This document shows positions 13,917 through 14,084 of a stretch of DNA of 14,084 nt, piece after piece. This DNA is from Planctomycetota bacterium (GTDB lineage: Bacteria; Planctomycetota; SZUA-567; JAFGNG01): the NCBI GenBank assembly GCA_016927125.1, contig JAFGNG010000218.1, forward strand, positions 1 to 14,084, in the 5' to 3' direction. Every line of letters starts with the position of its first letter. Positions within the stretch are counted from its first letter, which is position 1. The translations under genes and the position numbers were made by a program. The notes under the pieces were generated by a model. The model ran no database searches and was not told where the DNA came from. It was given only the letters and a program-made list of their open reading frames with translations.

Positions 13917-14084
13917 TTAAATTTCACCCCTCAATACCACCCTGTGCGTATTTTTGTTATAGTACGGCGTGTAGTCATAACTATTGATCAGGTTGCCTTC
14001 GGAATCCGTCACCGTCCGCACGCTGCCCAGCCCATCCTGGGTATAGTAATACGTGTTGCCGCCGGTGGTCAAGCTTAAATTCTC
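13917..14084 (-). CDS. C-terminal end of an RHS/YD-repeat protein, cut by the window edge and apparently truncated
   Basis: The last 55 codons of a gene that enters from the right edge. The peptide reads TGGNTYYYTQDGLGSV, RTVTDSEGNLINSYDYTPY, which is the YD-repeat and GLGSV...D..G pattern of RHS-family proteins: large secreted repeat shells, often carrying toxins or surface functions. In intact genes the segment after DYTPYG continues with a conserved core ending (a TGR-x-x-D-x-ETGLYYY-type motif) before any variable tip. Here the frame instead runs YNKNTHRVVLRGEI and stops, so the core end is missing. The gene is therefore probably truncated or a remnant, or it is one of several RHS fragments as often found next to RHS genes. 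The 5' end and total length cannot be seen. Confidence 0.7.
   Translation of the reverse strand, partial: ENLSLTTGGNTYYYTQDGLGSVRTVTDSEGNLINSYDYTPYYNKNTHRVVLRGEI

Overview
This 14.1 kb window has two parts. The right two thirds (about 5646-13578) is one leftward phosphate-control locus: phoB, phoR, pstS, pstC, pstA, pstB, a 114-residue unknown gene and phoU, all on the minus strand. The left third holds three rightward genes for predicted exported proteins of unknown function, then about 700 bases of mostly non-coding DNA, then a leftward gene for a further exported protein. The extreme right edge carries the end of an RHS/YD-repeat gene, also on the minus strand. I saw no tRNA, rRNA, CRISPR array or intact insertion sequence.

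The organism is probably a Gram-negative-type bacterium from an environmental lineage. Several proteins begin with signal peptides, two resemble beta-solenoid surface proteins, and the RHS fragment fits large secreted proteins. The PVC group (planctomycetes and relatives) is my best guess, but this rests on impression only: no marker gene is present.

Phosphate locus. PhoR and PhoB form the two-component system that senses phosphate shortage. PstS binds phosphate outside the membrane, PstC and PstA form the channel, PstB drives transport with ATP, and PhoU links transporter state to PhoR. The genes are tightly packed: the pstA/pstB and pstB/114-aa junctions overlap, and pstC/pstA abut. Pairs of TTAACA-like hexamers spaced exactly 11 bp lie upstream of both phoB and pstS and look like Pho boxes, which suggests autoregulation of phoBR and separate control of pst. 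PstA and PstC each carry an insertion not found in the textbook proteins, and PstB has an N-terminal extension.

Left part. The gene at 222-1085 encodes an exported protein that may have an SGNH-hydrolase-like fold. The genes at 1301-2404 and 2554-3654 are tandem paralogues: the 5' halves have diverged, but the 3' ends are almost identical in DNA, which suggests gene conversion. Between 3655 and 4359 I see a possible Crp/Fnr-family remnant, a good minus-strand terminator, one copy of a roughly 100 bp repeat and a dyad-rich block. The exported-protein gene at 4360-5163 has a good sigma-70-like promoter and lies between the two repeat copies (4093-4195 and 5360-5453).

Most likely new biology: the 114-aa protein embedded between pstB and phoU, the PstA insertion, and the long structured 3' region after the gene at 4360-5163.
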